64,000 nucleotides of DNA, taken from assembly GCA_964343835.1 (NCBI GenBank), contig CAYFKR010000018.1, positions 13,034-77,033 on the forward strand, written 5' to 3'. Numbering within the stretch: the first letter of the stretch is position 1; every line of letters begins with the position of its first letter. The notes under the pieces are model-generated. The model had not been told where the DNA came from. It made no database searches and saw only the letters and a list, made by a program, of their open reading frames with translations. A program made the position numbers and the translations under genes. This stretch comes from CALEMW01 sp964343835 (lineage in GTDB: Bacteria; Krumholzibacteriota; Krumholzibacteriia; LZORAL124-64-63). Below, one piece after another: positions 22,178 through 30,698 of this stretch.

Positions 22178-22270
22178 GGTCTCGGACTCCGATGCCGGAG
22201 GTAGTTCGGAGGAACGGGACCGGAGGCTAGCATATCGGACGGAATCGATCAATTATCCCGATCCGTCCCG

Positions 22271-22657
22271 TCATTCCGGCACCCCCGGCCTCACCACGAA
22301 CGTCTTCTCCTTCCGCACCGTCACCGTGCCGGGCTTGGCGCCCTTCGGCTTGGTGACGAACCGGGCCTGGGTCCCGGTCACGGCGGTCTGCTTCGCGTCG
22401 CGCACCTTCGAATGGTAGGCCGCCACCGCTGCCGCTGCCTCCAGGGTGCCGCGGTCCGGCTCCTCCCCCGACGGCACCTGCAGGATCACGTGGCTGCCCG
22501 GCCGGCCCTTCACGTGGAACCACCAGTCGTTGGGCTTGGCGATCTTCAGGGAGAGGCGGTCGTTGTCGGCGTCGGTGCGTCCGGCGAGCACGCGCCAGCC
22601 GCCGGGGAGCTCATACTCCCAGGCCTTCACCGGCGGCGGTCCGCGGCGCTCGCTCAT
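22271..22657 (-). CDS. Stand-alone NFACT-R (DUF814) domain protein
   Basis: A 128-residue protein consisting of little more than the NFACT-R domain: WRVLAGRTDADNDRLSLKIA, NDWWFHVKGRPGSHVIL, AAAAVAAYHSKVRDAKQTAV and a C-terminal KGAKPGTVTVRKEKTFVVRP. The domain is the RNA-binding part of RqcH/NEMF-type ribosome quality-control factors; single-domain versions exist in bacteria, with an unclear role. ATG 22657 overlaps the stop of the upstream flavoprotein gene by 4 nt, so the two are co-translated although no functional link is obvious. Confidence 0.8.
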   Translation of the reverse strand: MSERRGPPPVKAWEYELPGGWRVLAGRTDADNDRLSLKIAKPNDWWFHVKGRPGSHVILQVPSGEEPDRGTLEAAAAVAAYHSKVRDAKQTAVTGTQARFVTKPKGAKPGTVTVRKEKTFVVRPGVPE

Positions 22658-23334
22658 TCGGCGTCTCCCAGGAACGTGGCGATGTCGTCCAGGGACTTGC
22701 GCTCGATGTCCGGCACCGTGACGCCGGGGGCCGGATAGCCCACCACCAGCAGCAGGAACGGCTTCTCGTTGGCGGGACGGTCGAGGATGCGGTTGAGGAA
22801 CGTCATGGGGCTCGGCGTGTGGGTCAGGGTCGCCAGGCCGGCGTGGTGCAGGGCGGCGATGAGCATGCCGGAGGCCAGGCCCACCGACTCGGTCGGGTAG
22901 TAGTGCTTCACGCGTTCGCCGTCGGGGCCCTCGCTCCAGCGCTGCTGGAAGATGGCGATCAGCGCCGGCGCGGTCTCCAGGAAGGGCTTGTCGGCGTCGG
23001 TGCCCAGGTGCGAGAGGGCGTCCAGCCACTCCTCGGGGGCGCGGCCGCCGTAGAACTCGCGCTCCTCCTCCTCGGCGCCGCGGCGGATGCGGGCCTTCAG
23101 CGCCGGATCCCGGACCACGACGAAGTACCAGGGCTGCTGGTTGGCACCGCTCGGGGCGCTGCCGGCGGCGCGCAGGGCGTGGCGCAGGACCTCGTCCGGG
23201 ACCGGGCGGGTGTCGAAATCGCGCACGGTGCGGCGGCGCGAGGCCTCGTCGGCGTAGGCGCGGGCCCTGGCCGCCATCTCCTCGGGCGGGTACTCCCGCC
23301 AGTCGGGCAGGGGGATCCTGGATTCGTCGTGCAC
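22654..23334 (-). CDS. Nitroreductase-fold flavoprotein, iodotyrosine-deiodinase-like
   Basis: A 226-residue FMN protein. The N-terminal RRTVRDFDTRPVPDEVL and SAPSGANQQPW bind FMN. The middle and C-terminal parts (KHYYPTESVGLASGMLIAALHHAGL, THTPSPM, RPANEKPFLLLVVGYPA, VPDIERKSLDDI) align with iodotyrosine deiodinase rather than with classical nitroreductases. Glu91, Tyr95 and Lys116 have exactly the spacing of the three human residues (E157, Y161, K182) that clamp the halotyrosine zwitterion. Predicted reaction: reductive dehalogenation of halogenated tyrosine or phenols; the substrate is inferred. It is first in a two-gene unit with the NFACT-R protein. Confidence 0.85.
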   Translation of the reverse strand: MHDESRIPLPDWREYPPEEMAARARAYADEASRRRTVRDFDTRPVPDEVLRHALRAAGSAPSGANQQPWYFVVVRDPALKARIRRGAEEEEREFYGGRAPEEWLDALSHLGTDADKPFLETAPALIAIFQQRWSEGPDGERVKHYYPTESVGLASGMLIAALHHAGLATLTHTPSPMTFLNRILDRPANEKPFLLLVVGYPAPGVTVPDIERKSLDDIATFLGDAE

Positions 23335-23533
23335 GCGGGCTCCTCCGGGTTCGGGCTCGCCACGAATCTACTGCACGGCCCGGAAAAACGCCACGGAGGG
23401 TGGAACCGGGCCGGGGTTTTCATGTATATTGTCCGGCCCCGCCACAGGACGGCGGGCAGGACCGGCGCAAGCCGGTCCCTTCGCGTGATCACCATATCCT
23501 GACCATTCCAACGTTCCGGAGGCTGAACAGGCG

Positions 23534-24493
23534 ATGATCGAGGTACGTGGCGTAACGAAACGGTACGGACCGACGGTCGCCCTCGACGACGTTTCCTTTC
23601 GCCTGGACCGGGGAGAGATCCTCGGGTTCCTGGGTCCCAACGGCGCCGGCAAGAGCACGGCCATGAAGATCATCACGACCTTCCTGGCCCCCGACGCGGG
23701 ATCCGTCCAGGTGGACGGCATCGACGTCCTGGAGCGACCCCTCGAGGTCCGTTCGAGGATCGGGTATCTCCCCGAGACCAATCCCCTGTACGTGGACATG
23801 CTCGTCCGCGAATACCTGGAATTCGTGGGCGAGGCCCGAGGCCTGTCCGGCGCCAGGCTGCGCGAACGGCTCGACTGGGTCGTGGACGCCTGCGGTCTGA
23901 GCGGCGTGTACACCAAGGCCGTCCACGAGCTGTCCAAGGGCTACAAGCAGCGCACGGGCCTGGCCCAGGCGCTGATCCACGATCCGGACATCCTGATCCT
24001 GGACGAGCCCACCAGCGGTCTCGACCCCCTGCAGATCATCGGCATCCGCGAGCTGATCCAGGGGCTGGCCAGCACCAAGACCATCATCTTCTCCACGCAC
24101 ATCCTGCAGGAGGTGCGCCCGGTGACCGACCGCATCGTCATCATCAACGACGGGCGGCTGGTGGCCGACGGCCACATCTCCGGCCTGGAGCAGGACGCCA
24201 TGGAGCGCAACCGCCTGTTCGTGGGCGTGCGCGCCGCGGCGGCCGAGGTCGAGCCCGTGCTGTCGGGCGTGGCCGGCGTCGAGACGGTGGAGCTCGTGGG
24301 CGAGGCCGACGGCACCGCCCGTTTCGAGGTCCGCGCCGACTTCGACAGCGACGTCCGGGTCCCCCTCGGGGCCGCCGTCGCCGACCGGGGCTGGGACCTG
24401 CTGGAGCTGCACGAATCGCGGTACAGCCTGGAGGACACGTTCATCGCCCTGACGCGCCGTGCACGGACCGACCGGGAGGTGAGACGTGGGTAA
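23534..24493 (+). CDS. ABC transporter ATPase, GldA-like
   Basis: A 319-residue ATP-binding subunit: Walker A GPNGAGKST, Q-loop region GYLPETNPLY, signature LSKGYKQR, Walker B ILILDEPTSGLDP and the switch His in FSTHIL. The C-terminal ~90 residues (LFVGVRAAAAEVEPVLSG onward) form the extra domain typical of GldA/CcmA-type ATPases. It is the first of four overlapping genes encoding a GldA/GldF/GldG-type exporter. The ATG follows a GGAGG at 23518-23522. A TATATT at 23425-23430 could be the -10 element; its -35 is weak. Confidence 0.9.
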   Translation: MIEVRGVTKRYGPTVALDDVSFRLDRGEILGFLGPNGAGKSTAMKIITTFLAPDAGSVQVDGIDVLERPLEVRSRIGYLPETNPLYVDMLVREYLEFVGEARGLSGARLRERLDWVVDACGLSGVYTKAVHELSKGYKQRTGLAQALIHDPDILILDEPTSGLDPLQIIGIRELIQGLASTKTIIFSTHILQEVRPVTDRIVIINDGRLVADGHISGLEQDAMERNRLFVGVRAAAAEVEPVLSGVAGVETVELVGEADGTARFEVRADFDSDVRVPLGAAVADRGWDLLELHESRYSLEDTFIALTRRARTDREVRRG

Positions 24494-25214
24494 CGTGAAG
24501 ACCATCTTCCGACGCGAGTTCGCGGCCTACTTCAACAGCCCCATCGCGTACATCTTCATCATCGTCTTCCTGGCCCTGAACTGCGGCCTCTTCATGACGC
24601 CGTTCTTCCTGGCGGGCCGGGCGGACATGCGCGATTTCTTCGGCAACCTGCCGCTGTTCCTCATCTTCTTCATCCCCGCGGTGACCATGCGCCTGTGGGC
24701 CGAGGACCAGCGCAGCGGCACCTTCGAGCTGCTCATGACGCTGCCCATGAAGGCCAGCGAGGTGATGCTGGGCAAGTACCTGGCGGCCATGGCCTTCTAC
24801 GTGGTCGCGCTGCTGGGTACCCTGCCGGTGCCGATCATGCTGACCATGCTGGGCAACCCGGACCTGGGCGCCGTCTTCGGCGGCTACCTGGGCGCCCTGC
24901 TGCTCGGGGGCCTGTACATGAGCGTGGGGATCTTCACCAGCGGCCTGCTGAAGGACCAGATCTCGGCCTTCATCCTGGGCATGCTGGCCTGCTTCCTCCT
25001 GTTCCTGGTGGGCATGCCCGCGGTGTCGGCCACGGTCGACGGCTGGTTCCCCGGCTTCGGGTCGTTCCTGGCCTCGTCGCTGGGCCTGATGTCCCACTAC
25101 TCGTCGCTGCAGCGCGGCGTGCTGGAGCTCGGCGACCTGGGCTACTTCCTGGGCCTGACCGCCGTCTTCCTGATGCTCAATACCTACTGGCTGGAAGGGA
25201 GGAAGCACGGATGA
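24486..25214 (+). CDS. ABC-2 type permease, GldF-like
   Basis: A 242-residue membrane subunit with six hydrophobic segments (for example IAYIFIIVFLALNCGLFMTP, NLPLFLIFFIPAVTM, ISAFILGMLACFLLFLVGMP). GTG 24486 lies 6 nt after GGAGG (24475-24479) and overlaps the ATPase stop by 8 nt; GTG 24495 is a poorer alternative. The family motif MRLWAEDQRSGTFELLMTLP between helices 2 and 3 is characteristic of ABC-2 permeases of the gliding or NosY group. It pairs with the preceding ATPase. Confidence 0.88.
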   Translation: MGNVKTIFRREFAAYFNSPIAYIFIIVFLALNCGLFMTPFFLAGRADMRDFFGNLPLFLIFFIPAVTMRLWAEDQRSGTFELLMTLPMKASEVMLGKYLAAMAFYVVALLGTLPVPIMLTMLGNPDLGAVFGGYLGALLLGGLYMSVGIFTSGLLKDQISAFILGMLACFLLFLVGMPAVSATVDGWFPGFGSFLASSLGLMSHYSSLQRGVLELGDLGYFLGLTAVFLMLNTYWLEGRKHG

Positions 25215-26932
25215 GCACCAACCGACGCACCTTCCGTCTGACCTTCTTCGCCGCGGCCCTGCTGCTGCTGGCCGCCTCGGTGCTGCTGACCGACGTCCTC
25301 GACGGCTTCAGCGGCGCCCGCGTGGACCTGACCAGCGACCGTCTCTACACCATGAGCGACGCCGCCAGCGACATCCTCGGCGGGCTGCAGGTGCCCGTGC
25401 AGGTGAAGTTCTACATCACCGGCACGGACGCCATGCCCACCGAGCTGAAGACCCTCGAGCGCGACGTGGCCGACAAGCTGCGCGACTACGAGCGGGCTTC
25501 CGGCGGCATGCTCCAGTTCTCGGTCCACGACCCCCAGGACGACGAGGAGATGCAGACCAACCTGTCGTCCCGAGGCATCCGCCCGTTCCAGGTCCAGTCC
25601 ATCGACAAGGACGAGATCGGCGTGAAGCTGATCTGGAGCGCCATGACCATCGCCTACAAGGAGGACGCCGAGGAGGTGCTGCCCCAGGTACTGCCGCAGT
25701 CGCTGGCGACCCTGGAGTACGACATCGTCTCGCGCATCTACCGCCTGACCCGCGAGGACCGGCCGGTGGTGGCCCTGGTGGCCCCCCTCCAGCCCGTGGA
25801 CCCGCAGGTGGCCATGATGTACGTGCAGCAGGGCATGCAGCCCCCGCAGCCCGTGGACATGTACGCGTCCATCCCGCAGCTCCTGGAGCAGGAGCACTAC
25901 GAGGTGAAGCGGGTGGACCTGACCCGCGACTCGCGCATCCCCGAGGACGCCGACGTGCTGGTGCTGCTCAACCCCAACGGGTTCAGCCCGCGCCAGGCGT
26001 TCGAGGTGAACCGGGCCCTGACCAACGGACTGCCCGCGGTGATCGCCGTGCAGGACCATCTGTACGACTACCAGCCCGGCATGCGGGGCGGCTTCACCGT
26101 GACGGGCCACGGCCAGTCCAGCGGCATGGAGACGGTGCTCGACGGCATCGGCGTGTCGGTGGATCACGCCCACCTCATGGACGCCAGCAACCAGGTCCTG
26201 AGCGTACCCCGCACCCAGAACGTGGGCGGCCTGCGCTTCCAGACCAACGAGCCCGTGCAGCTGCCGGTCCACGTGTGGGTCACCGAATCCCAGATGAACC
26301 CCGACGCGGCCATGACCAGCCGCATCGGCGGCCTGCTCTACCTGTGGGGTTCGGCCCTGAACCTGGACGAGGTGAAGCTGGCCGAGAACGGCCTGACCTC
26401 CACCACCCTCTTCACGTCCAGCGAGACCACGTGGCGCGAGGACTTCAACGACGCCGTCGTGCCCGGCAGTTACATGTCGCAGGACAACAAGGACCTCGAG
26501 CCGCGCCTGCCCCTGGCGGTGCTGCTGGAGGGCGACGTGCCCGACACCTTCGCCGAGGGCGGCGTGCCCGCCTGGCCGGATCCTCCCGCGGACCCCGCCG
26601 ACGGCGAGGCCGGTCCCCCGGCCGACGAGGTCACGCCCCTGTCCCCCGCCCCCACGCGCATGGTGCTGGTGGGCTGCGCCAAGATGTTCGACGACATGGC
26701 GCTGCAGGCGGGCCAGAACGCCCTGATGCTGCTGAACGCCGTCGACGCCCTGGCCCACGGCGACGACCTGATCTCCATCCGGTCGAAGGCCCTGACCATG
26801 CGGGCCATCCGCCCGGTCAGCGACGGCGAGAAGCTGGCCTACCGCATCCTCGTGGTGGCGGTGGTGCCGGTGCTGATCGCCGCCTACGGCCTGTTCCGCG
26901 CCGCCAGGCGCCGTCAGGAGGTGCGCCGATGA
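25211..26932 (+). CDS. GldG-like ABC exporter auxiliary protein
   Basis: A 573-residue protein with a membrane helix at each end (FFAAALLLLAASVLLTDVL and ILVVAVVPVLIAAYGLF) and a large periplasmic part between. Family stretches: VDLTSDRLYTMSDAASDIL, VQVKFYITGTDAMP, VADKLRDYERASGGMLQF, and a ThuA/GATase-like fold with ALVAPLQPVDPQ and DADVLVLLNPNGFS. This is the pattern of the GldG / ABC-type auxiliary family. A low-complexity Pro/Ala/Asp stretch (PDPPADPADGEAGPPADE) sits before the last domain. ATGA overlap with the permease. Confidence 0.85.
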   Translation: MSTNRRTFRLTFFAAALLLLAASVLLTDVLDGFSGARVDLTSDRLYTMSDAASDILGGLQVPVQVKFYITGTDAMPTELKTLERDVADKLRDYERASGGMLQFSVHDPQDDEEMQTNLSSRGIRPFQVQSIDKDEIGVKLIWSAMTIAYKEDAEEVLPQVLPQSLATLEYDIVSRIYRLTREDRPVVALVAPLQPVDPQVAMMYVQQGMQPPQPVDMYASIPQLLEQEHYEVKRVDLTRDSRIPEDADVLVLLNPNGFSPRQAFEVNRALTNGLPAVIAVQDHLYDYQPGMRGGFTVTGHGQSSGMETVLDGIGVSVDHAHLMDASNQVLSVPRTQNVGGLRFQTNEPVQLPVHVWVTESQMNPDAAMTSRIGGLLYLWGSALNLDEVKLAENGLTSTTLFTSSETTWREDFNDAVVPGSYMSQDNKDLEPRLPLAVLLEGDVPDTFAEGGVPAWPDPPADPADGEAGPPADEVTPLSPAPTRMVLVGCAKMFDDMALQAGQNALMLLNAVDALAHGDDLISIRSKALTMRAIRPVSDGEKLAYRILVVAVVPVLIAAYGLFRAARRRQEVRR

Positions 26933-27954
26933 AACCCAGGACCCTGGTGATCCTGGTCGCCGTGGTGGCGGCCCTGCTGATCGTGAATGTCGTCCAGAAG
27001 ACCAGCCACGAGCGCACGACCAGCCGGTCGGACACCGCCGACGTGCTGGACATGAGCTTCGACGACGCCGGCATCAACCGGGTGACCATCGCCCGCGGCG
27101 ACGACGACAGCACCCGCGTGGTGCTGGAGCGCCTGCCCGACCGCTGGGTCGTGCGCTCGGCCTGGAGCCACCCCGCCGACGAGCGGAAGGTCCAGGAACT
27201 GCTGGACGCCCTCGACGGCCTGCGCGGCGAGTTCCGTTCCGACTCCCGGAACGTGCTCGCCGACTACGGCCTGGGCCCCGACGCCGATCCCGTGACGGTC
27301 TCCCTCTTCGGCGAGGACTGGCAGGAGCTGGCGTCCCTGGAGCTGGGCGACCGGCCCGAGGGCGGCAGCGGCGTGTTCGTGCGCGATCCCGCCGCGGACT
27401 CGGCCTTCCTCTGCCGCACCAACGTGCTCGGCAAGCTGGGCATGTGGCAGGGACCGGCCCAGCCGGAGAACCGCCACTTCCTGGACCTGGCCGTGTACTC
27501 CTGCGAGCGGCAGGAGATCGACGCCATCCGCCTGCACGTGGCGGACCGGCCGAGCCTGTCCATGGAGAAGGTCTTCGCCGAACCGGATTCCACCGGCGCC
27601 GTGGACCGCTCCACCTGGGAGTGGGTGCTGACCGATCCCGAACGCCTGCCCCTGGCCAAGTCCAAGGTGGATGCGATCCTCGGCGGCCTGACCAGCATCC
27701 AGGCCGTGGACGTGGCCGACCCCAAGGCCCAGTGGGAGGACTACGGGCTCTGGAAGGCCGACCGCCGCGTCGAGATCGCCATGGCCGACGGCAGCGAGTT
27801 CGAGATCCGCGTCGGCGCCGAGCGTGGCGACGGCGACGGCAACCAGCCCGGCTACTACGCCATGACGTCCCGGGACCGGACGATCTGGGTGATCCGCGAC
27901 TTCAAGGTGAACCAGATCTTCAAGGAGCTGGAAGACCTCCTACCCGAGGAATAG
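26929..27954 (+). CDS. DUF4340 envelope protein of the Gld-like ABC operon
   Basis: A 341-residue protein with one N-terminal membrane anchor (LVILVAVVAALLIVNVV) and a periplasmic body made of two similar lobes. Each lobe reads as a DUF4340 repeat: VLERLPDRWVVRSAWSHPADERKVQELLDAL with LADYGLGPDADPVTVSLFG, and WEWVLTDPERLPLAKSKVDAILGGL with WEDYGLWKADRRVEIAMADG. DUF4340 proteins commonly close GldA-F-G-type operons; their job is unknown. ATG overlaps the previous stop by 4 nt, and a strong terminator follows. Confidence 0.85.
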   Translation: MKPRTLVILVAVVAALLIVNVVQKTSHERTTSRSDTADVLDMSFDDAGINRVTIARGDDDSTRVVLERLPDRWVVRSAWSHPADERKVQELLDALDGLRGEFRSDSRNVLADYGLGPDADPVTVSLFGEDWQELASLELGDRPEGGSGVFVRDPAADSAFLCRTNVLGKLGMWQGPAQPENRHFLDLAVYSCERQEIDAIRLHVADRPSLSMEKVFAEPDSTGAVDRSTWEWVLTDPERLPLAKSKVDAILGGLTSIQAVDVADPKAQWEDYGLWKADRRVEIAMADGSEFEIRVGAERGDGDGNQPGYYAMTSRDRTIWVIRDFKVNQIFKELEDLLPEE

Positions 27955-27974
27955 GCCGGCAGCCCGCCGACACG

Positions 27975-28008
27975 AAGCGCCCGGAGACCCCGTCTCCGGG
28001 CGCTTTTA
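27975..28008 (+). terminator. Intrinsic terminator of the GldAFG-like operon
   Basis: A 13-bp stem (GCGCCCGGAGAC core, arms ~27976-27988 and 27992-28004), loop CCC, then CTTTTAG. It separates the ABC operon from ssnA. Confidence 0.88.
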
Positions 28009-28072
28009 GCTTGATGTTCGCCCGGTCGCGGCTCATCCTGAAAGGACGGATTCCACCCATGGAGGACAGACG

Positions 28073-29413
28073 TTGAGCCAGACCACGGTGCTGCTGAAGG
28101 ACGCCCTCGTCCTGGACTACCTGCCGGCCGAGATGAACGCCGACGCCGACCCCCGGGTCGAGCGTTGCGACCTCCTGCTCCAGGACGGCCGCGTGGCGGA
28201 ACGGGGCCGCGACCTGAGCCCGCCTCCGGGCGCCGGCGTGCGCGACCTGGGCGGCCGTGTGGTCATGCCCGGCCACGTCAACGGCCACCACCACCTCTAC
28301 TCGGCCCTGGCCCCGGGCATGCCCCCCCCGGTCAACACGCCCCGCTCCTTCCAGGACGTCCTGACCGAGATCTGGTGGAAGCTCGACCGCGCCCTGGACG
28401 CCGAGTCCATCTACTACAGCGCCATGGCCGGCGCCTGGGACTCCCTGCGCTGCGGCACCACCCTCGTGTTCGACCACCACTCCAGCCTGACGGCCGTGGG
28501 CGGATCCCTCGACCACGTGGAGCGCGGCCTGCGCGACGCCGGCGTCCGCGCCTGCCTCTGCTACGAGACCACCGACCGCGGCGGCCCCGGCAGCCGCGAC
28601 ACCTGCATCGAGGAGAACCGCCGATTCCTGACCAAGGTCCGCGACTCGGCCGAGCCCGGCGTGCCCTGGACCCGGGCCATGGTGGGCGCCCACGCCTCGT
28701 TCACCCTGGAGAACCGCACCCTCGAGCACCTGGCGAACCTGTGCGACGAGTTCGACGTGGGCCTGCACACCCACCTCTGCGAGGGCGACACCGACCGCAC
28801 CCTCTGCCGCGAACGCGGCTGGCCCGACCCGGTCTCGCGCCTGGACGGCTACGGCCTGATCCGGCGGGGCAGCGTGCTCGCCCACGGCGTGGACCTCACG
28901 CCCATCGAGCTGCGCCTGATCGGCGAGCGGGGCGCCTGGCTGGTGCACAACGGCCGCTCCAACATGAACAACAGCGTGGGCCGCGCGCCGGTGGACCGCT
29001 TCCCGGAGAACTCCTGCTTCGGCACCGACGGCCTGGACGGCAACATGTGGGGCGAGATGCGCACCACCTTCTTCCGGGGCAACGAAACCGGCCGGGCCTC
29101 CCTGGGCTTCTCCGGCTGCCTGCGCTTCTGGATCGGCGGCTACCGCCTGGCCCGCGAGGTCTTCGGCGAGCCCTTCGGCTCCCTGCGCCCCGGCGCCCCC
29201 GCCGACCTGGTGATCTGCAACGACGCCCACAAGAGCCCCTTGGGCGAGGACAACTGGCTCAGCCTGATGATGTTCGGGTTCCACCCCTGGGACGTGCGCG
29301 AGGTGTGGGTCGACGGATCCCAGCGCTACGTCTACGGCGACACCGCCCCCTACGACGGCGTGGCCTGCCGCGCCGCCGCCAGGAGCATCTGGGACCGGAT
29401 GACGACGCTCTAG
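28073..29413 (+). CDS. ssnA: SsnA-type aminohydrolase of anaerobic purine metabolism
   Basis: A 446-residue amidohydrolase. The start is TTG 28073 with GGAGG (28061-28065) 7 nt upstream; no ATG is available at the conserved N-terminus. Metal-site motifs: GHVNGHHHLYSALAPGMP (HxH), VGAHASFTLE, LHTHLCEGD, LAHGVDL, and CFGTDGLDGNMWGEMR (metal Asp). The SsnA hallmarks are LAPGMPPPVNTPRSFQDVL and WWKLDRALDAESIYYSA. In Escherichia coli ssnA sits beside ygfK, xdhD and the ygeWXY genes; the cluster is connected with purine/urate breakdown and with selenium-dependent molybdenum hydroxylases. Here it is followed by ygeY and ygeW. The exact substrate is not established. Confidence 0.87.
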   Translation: MSQTTVLLKDALVLDYLPAEMNADADPRVERCDLLLQDGRVAERGRDLSPPPGAGVRDLGGRVVMPGHVNGHHHLYSALAPGMPPPVNTPRSFQDVLTEIWWKLDRALDAESIYYSAMAGAWDSLRCGTTLVFDHHSSLTAVGGSLDHVERGLRDAGVRACLCYETTDRGGPGSRDTCIEENRRFLTKVRDSAEPGVPWTRAMVGAHASFTLENRTLEHLANLCDEFDVGLHTHLCEGDTDRTLCRERGWPDPVSRLDGYGLIRRGSVLAHGVDLTPIELRLIGERGAWLVHNGRSNMNNSVGRAPVDRFPENSCFGTDGLDGNMWGEMRTTFFRGNETGRASLGFSGCLRFWIGGYRLAREVFGEPFGSLRPGAPADLVICNDAHKSPLGEDNWLSLMMFGFHPWDVREVWVDGSQRYVYGDTAPYDGVACRAAARSIWDRMTTL

Positions 29414-29426
29414 CACCGGACACGGG

Positions 29427-29460
29427 AAGGCCGACCCGGCACGCCGCGGTCGGCCTCTCT
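29427..29460 (+). terminator. Terminator-like hairpin between ssnA and ygeY
   Basis: A 9-bp perfect stem (AGGCCGACC, arms 29428-29436 and 29448-29456) with an 11-nt loop, followed by CTCTGTCT. The T-run is weak, so it may only attenuate read-through into ygeY. Confidence 0.6.
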
Positions 29461-29486
29461 GTCTCCGTGAACGAAACGAGGTATTC

Positions 29487-30698
29487 ATGGATCACGCTGC
29501 GATCCTCGACGCGGCCCTGAGCCGCGAGGACGATCTCGTCCGCTTCCTGCGCGACATCGTCGCCATCCCGAGCCTCTCGGGACAGGAGGAGGCGGTCGTG
29601 CGGCGCATCGCCGCCGAGATGGAGGCGGTGGGCTTCGACGAGGTGAAGATCGACGCCCTGGGCAATGTGCTCGGCCGCATCGGCGACGGCCCCCGCGTGG
29701 TGGCCTTCGACGCCCACATCGACACCGTCGACGTCACCGACCACGACCAGTGGACCTGCGACCCCTTCACCGGCAAGGTGGAGGACGGCCTCATCTACGG
29801 CCGCGGCGCCGTGGACCAGAAGGCCGGCATGGCGGGCATGGTCCACGCCGCCGCCATCATGAAGGAACAGGGGCTGCTCGACGGCCTGCAGGTCTGGATG
29901 GTCGGCACGGTCATGGAGGAGGACTGCGACGGCCTCTGCTGGCATCACATCCTGCAGGAGAAGACCCTCGCGCCCGAGGTGGTGGTCTCCACCGAGCCCA
30001 CCAACCTCACGCTGACCCGCGGCCAGCGCGGTCGCATGGAGATCCGCGTCACCGCCCGCGGCCGCTCGTGCCACGGTTCGGCCCCCGAGCGCGGCGACAA
30101 CGCCGCCACCAAGCTGGCCCCCGCCTGCGCGGTGATCGACGAGCTCAACGGCCGCCTGAAGGACGACGCCTTCCTGGGCAAGGGCACCTGCTGCGTCTCG
30201 TGGTTCGGCGCCGAGGGTCCGAGCCTGTGCGCCGTGCCCGACAAGGCGGAGCTCCACATCGACCGCCGCCTGACCGACGGCGAAACGAAGGAGTCGGCCC
30301 TCGCGGAGGTCCGCGACGCCCTGGTCGCCGCCGGCATCGAGGCCGAGACCTGGATGCTCACCTACGAGGAGCCCGCCTGGACCGGCCTCGTCTACCCCAT
30401 GGAGAAGTACTACCCCACCTGGGTGATGCCCGAGGACCACCCGGCCGTCCGCGCCGGCGTGACGGCCCACGAGGCCCTCTTCGGCGCCGCCCCCGAGGTG
30501 TCGCGGTGGACCTTCAGCACCAACGGCGTGACCATCAACGGTCTGCACGGCGTGCCCTGCGTGGGCTTCGGCCCGGGCGAGGAACGCATGGCCCACGCCG
30601 CCAACGAATACGTACCGGTGGAGGATCTGGTGAAGGCCTGCGCCTTCTACGCCGCCTTCCCGCAGTCCTGGACGCATATCGATCGAGGTGACTCATGA
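29487..30698 (+). CDS. ygeY: YgeY-type M20 hydrolase, purine/selenium-metabolism cluster
   Basis: A 403-residue member of the M20 metallopeptidase/deacylase family. Zinc-site motifs: VVAFDAHIDTVDV (His and Asp), YGRGAVDQKAGMAGM (bridging Asp), GTVMEEDCDG (catalytic Glu pair), VVSTEPTNL and, near the end, HAANEYVPVEDL (His). The dimer or lid domain begins at RMEIRVTARGRSCHGSAPERGDNA. This sequence pattern is that of the YgeY family, which travels with ssnA and ygeW. It probably hydrolyses an amide or ureido intermediate of purine breakdown; no function is proven. ATGA overlap with ygeW. Confidence 0.88.
   Translation: MDHAAILDAALSREDDLVRFLRDIVAIPSLSGQEEAVVRRIAAEMEAVGFDEVKIDALGNVLGRIGDGPRVVAFDAHIDTVDVTDHDQWTCDPFTGKVEDGLIYGRGAVDQKAGMAGMVHAAAIMKEQGLLDGLQVWMVGTVMEEDCDGLCWHHILQEKTLAPEVVVSTEPTNLTLTRGQRGRMEIRVTARGRSCHGSAPERGDNAATKLAPACAVIDELNGRLKDDAFLGKGTCCVSWFGAEGPSLCAVPDKAELHIDRRLTDGETKESALAEVRDALVAAGIEAETWMLTYEEPAWTGLVYPMEKYYPTWVMPEDHPAVRAGVTAHEALFGAAPEVSRWTFSTNGVTINGLHGVPCVGFGPGEERMAHAANEYVPVEDLVKACAFYAAFPQSWTHIDRGDS

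Noticed and set aside
28059..28076. Five-codon leader peptide (ATG at 28059) ahead of ssnA
   Set aside because: It merely contains the GGAGG of the ssnA ribosome site and has none of its own; no attenuator structure is visible.
29487..30698. Selenocysteine (UGA) in the selenium-linked hydrolase or the Mo-hydroxylase
   Set aside because: Both reading frames are uninterrupted, and no in-frame UGA with a downstream hairpin was seen.
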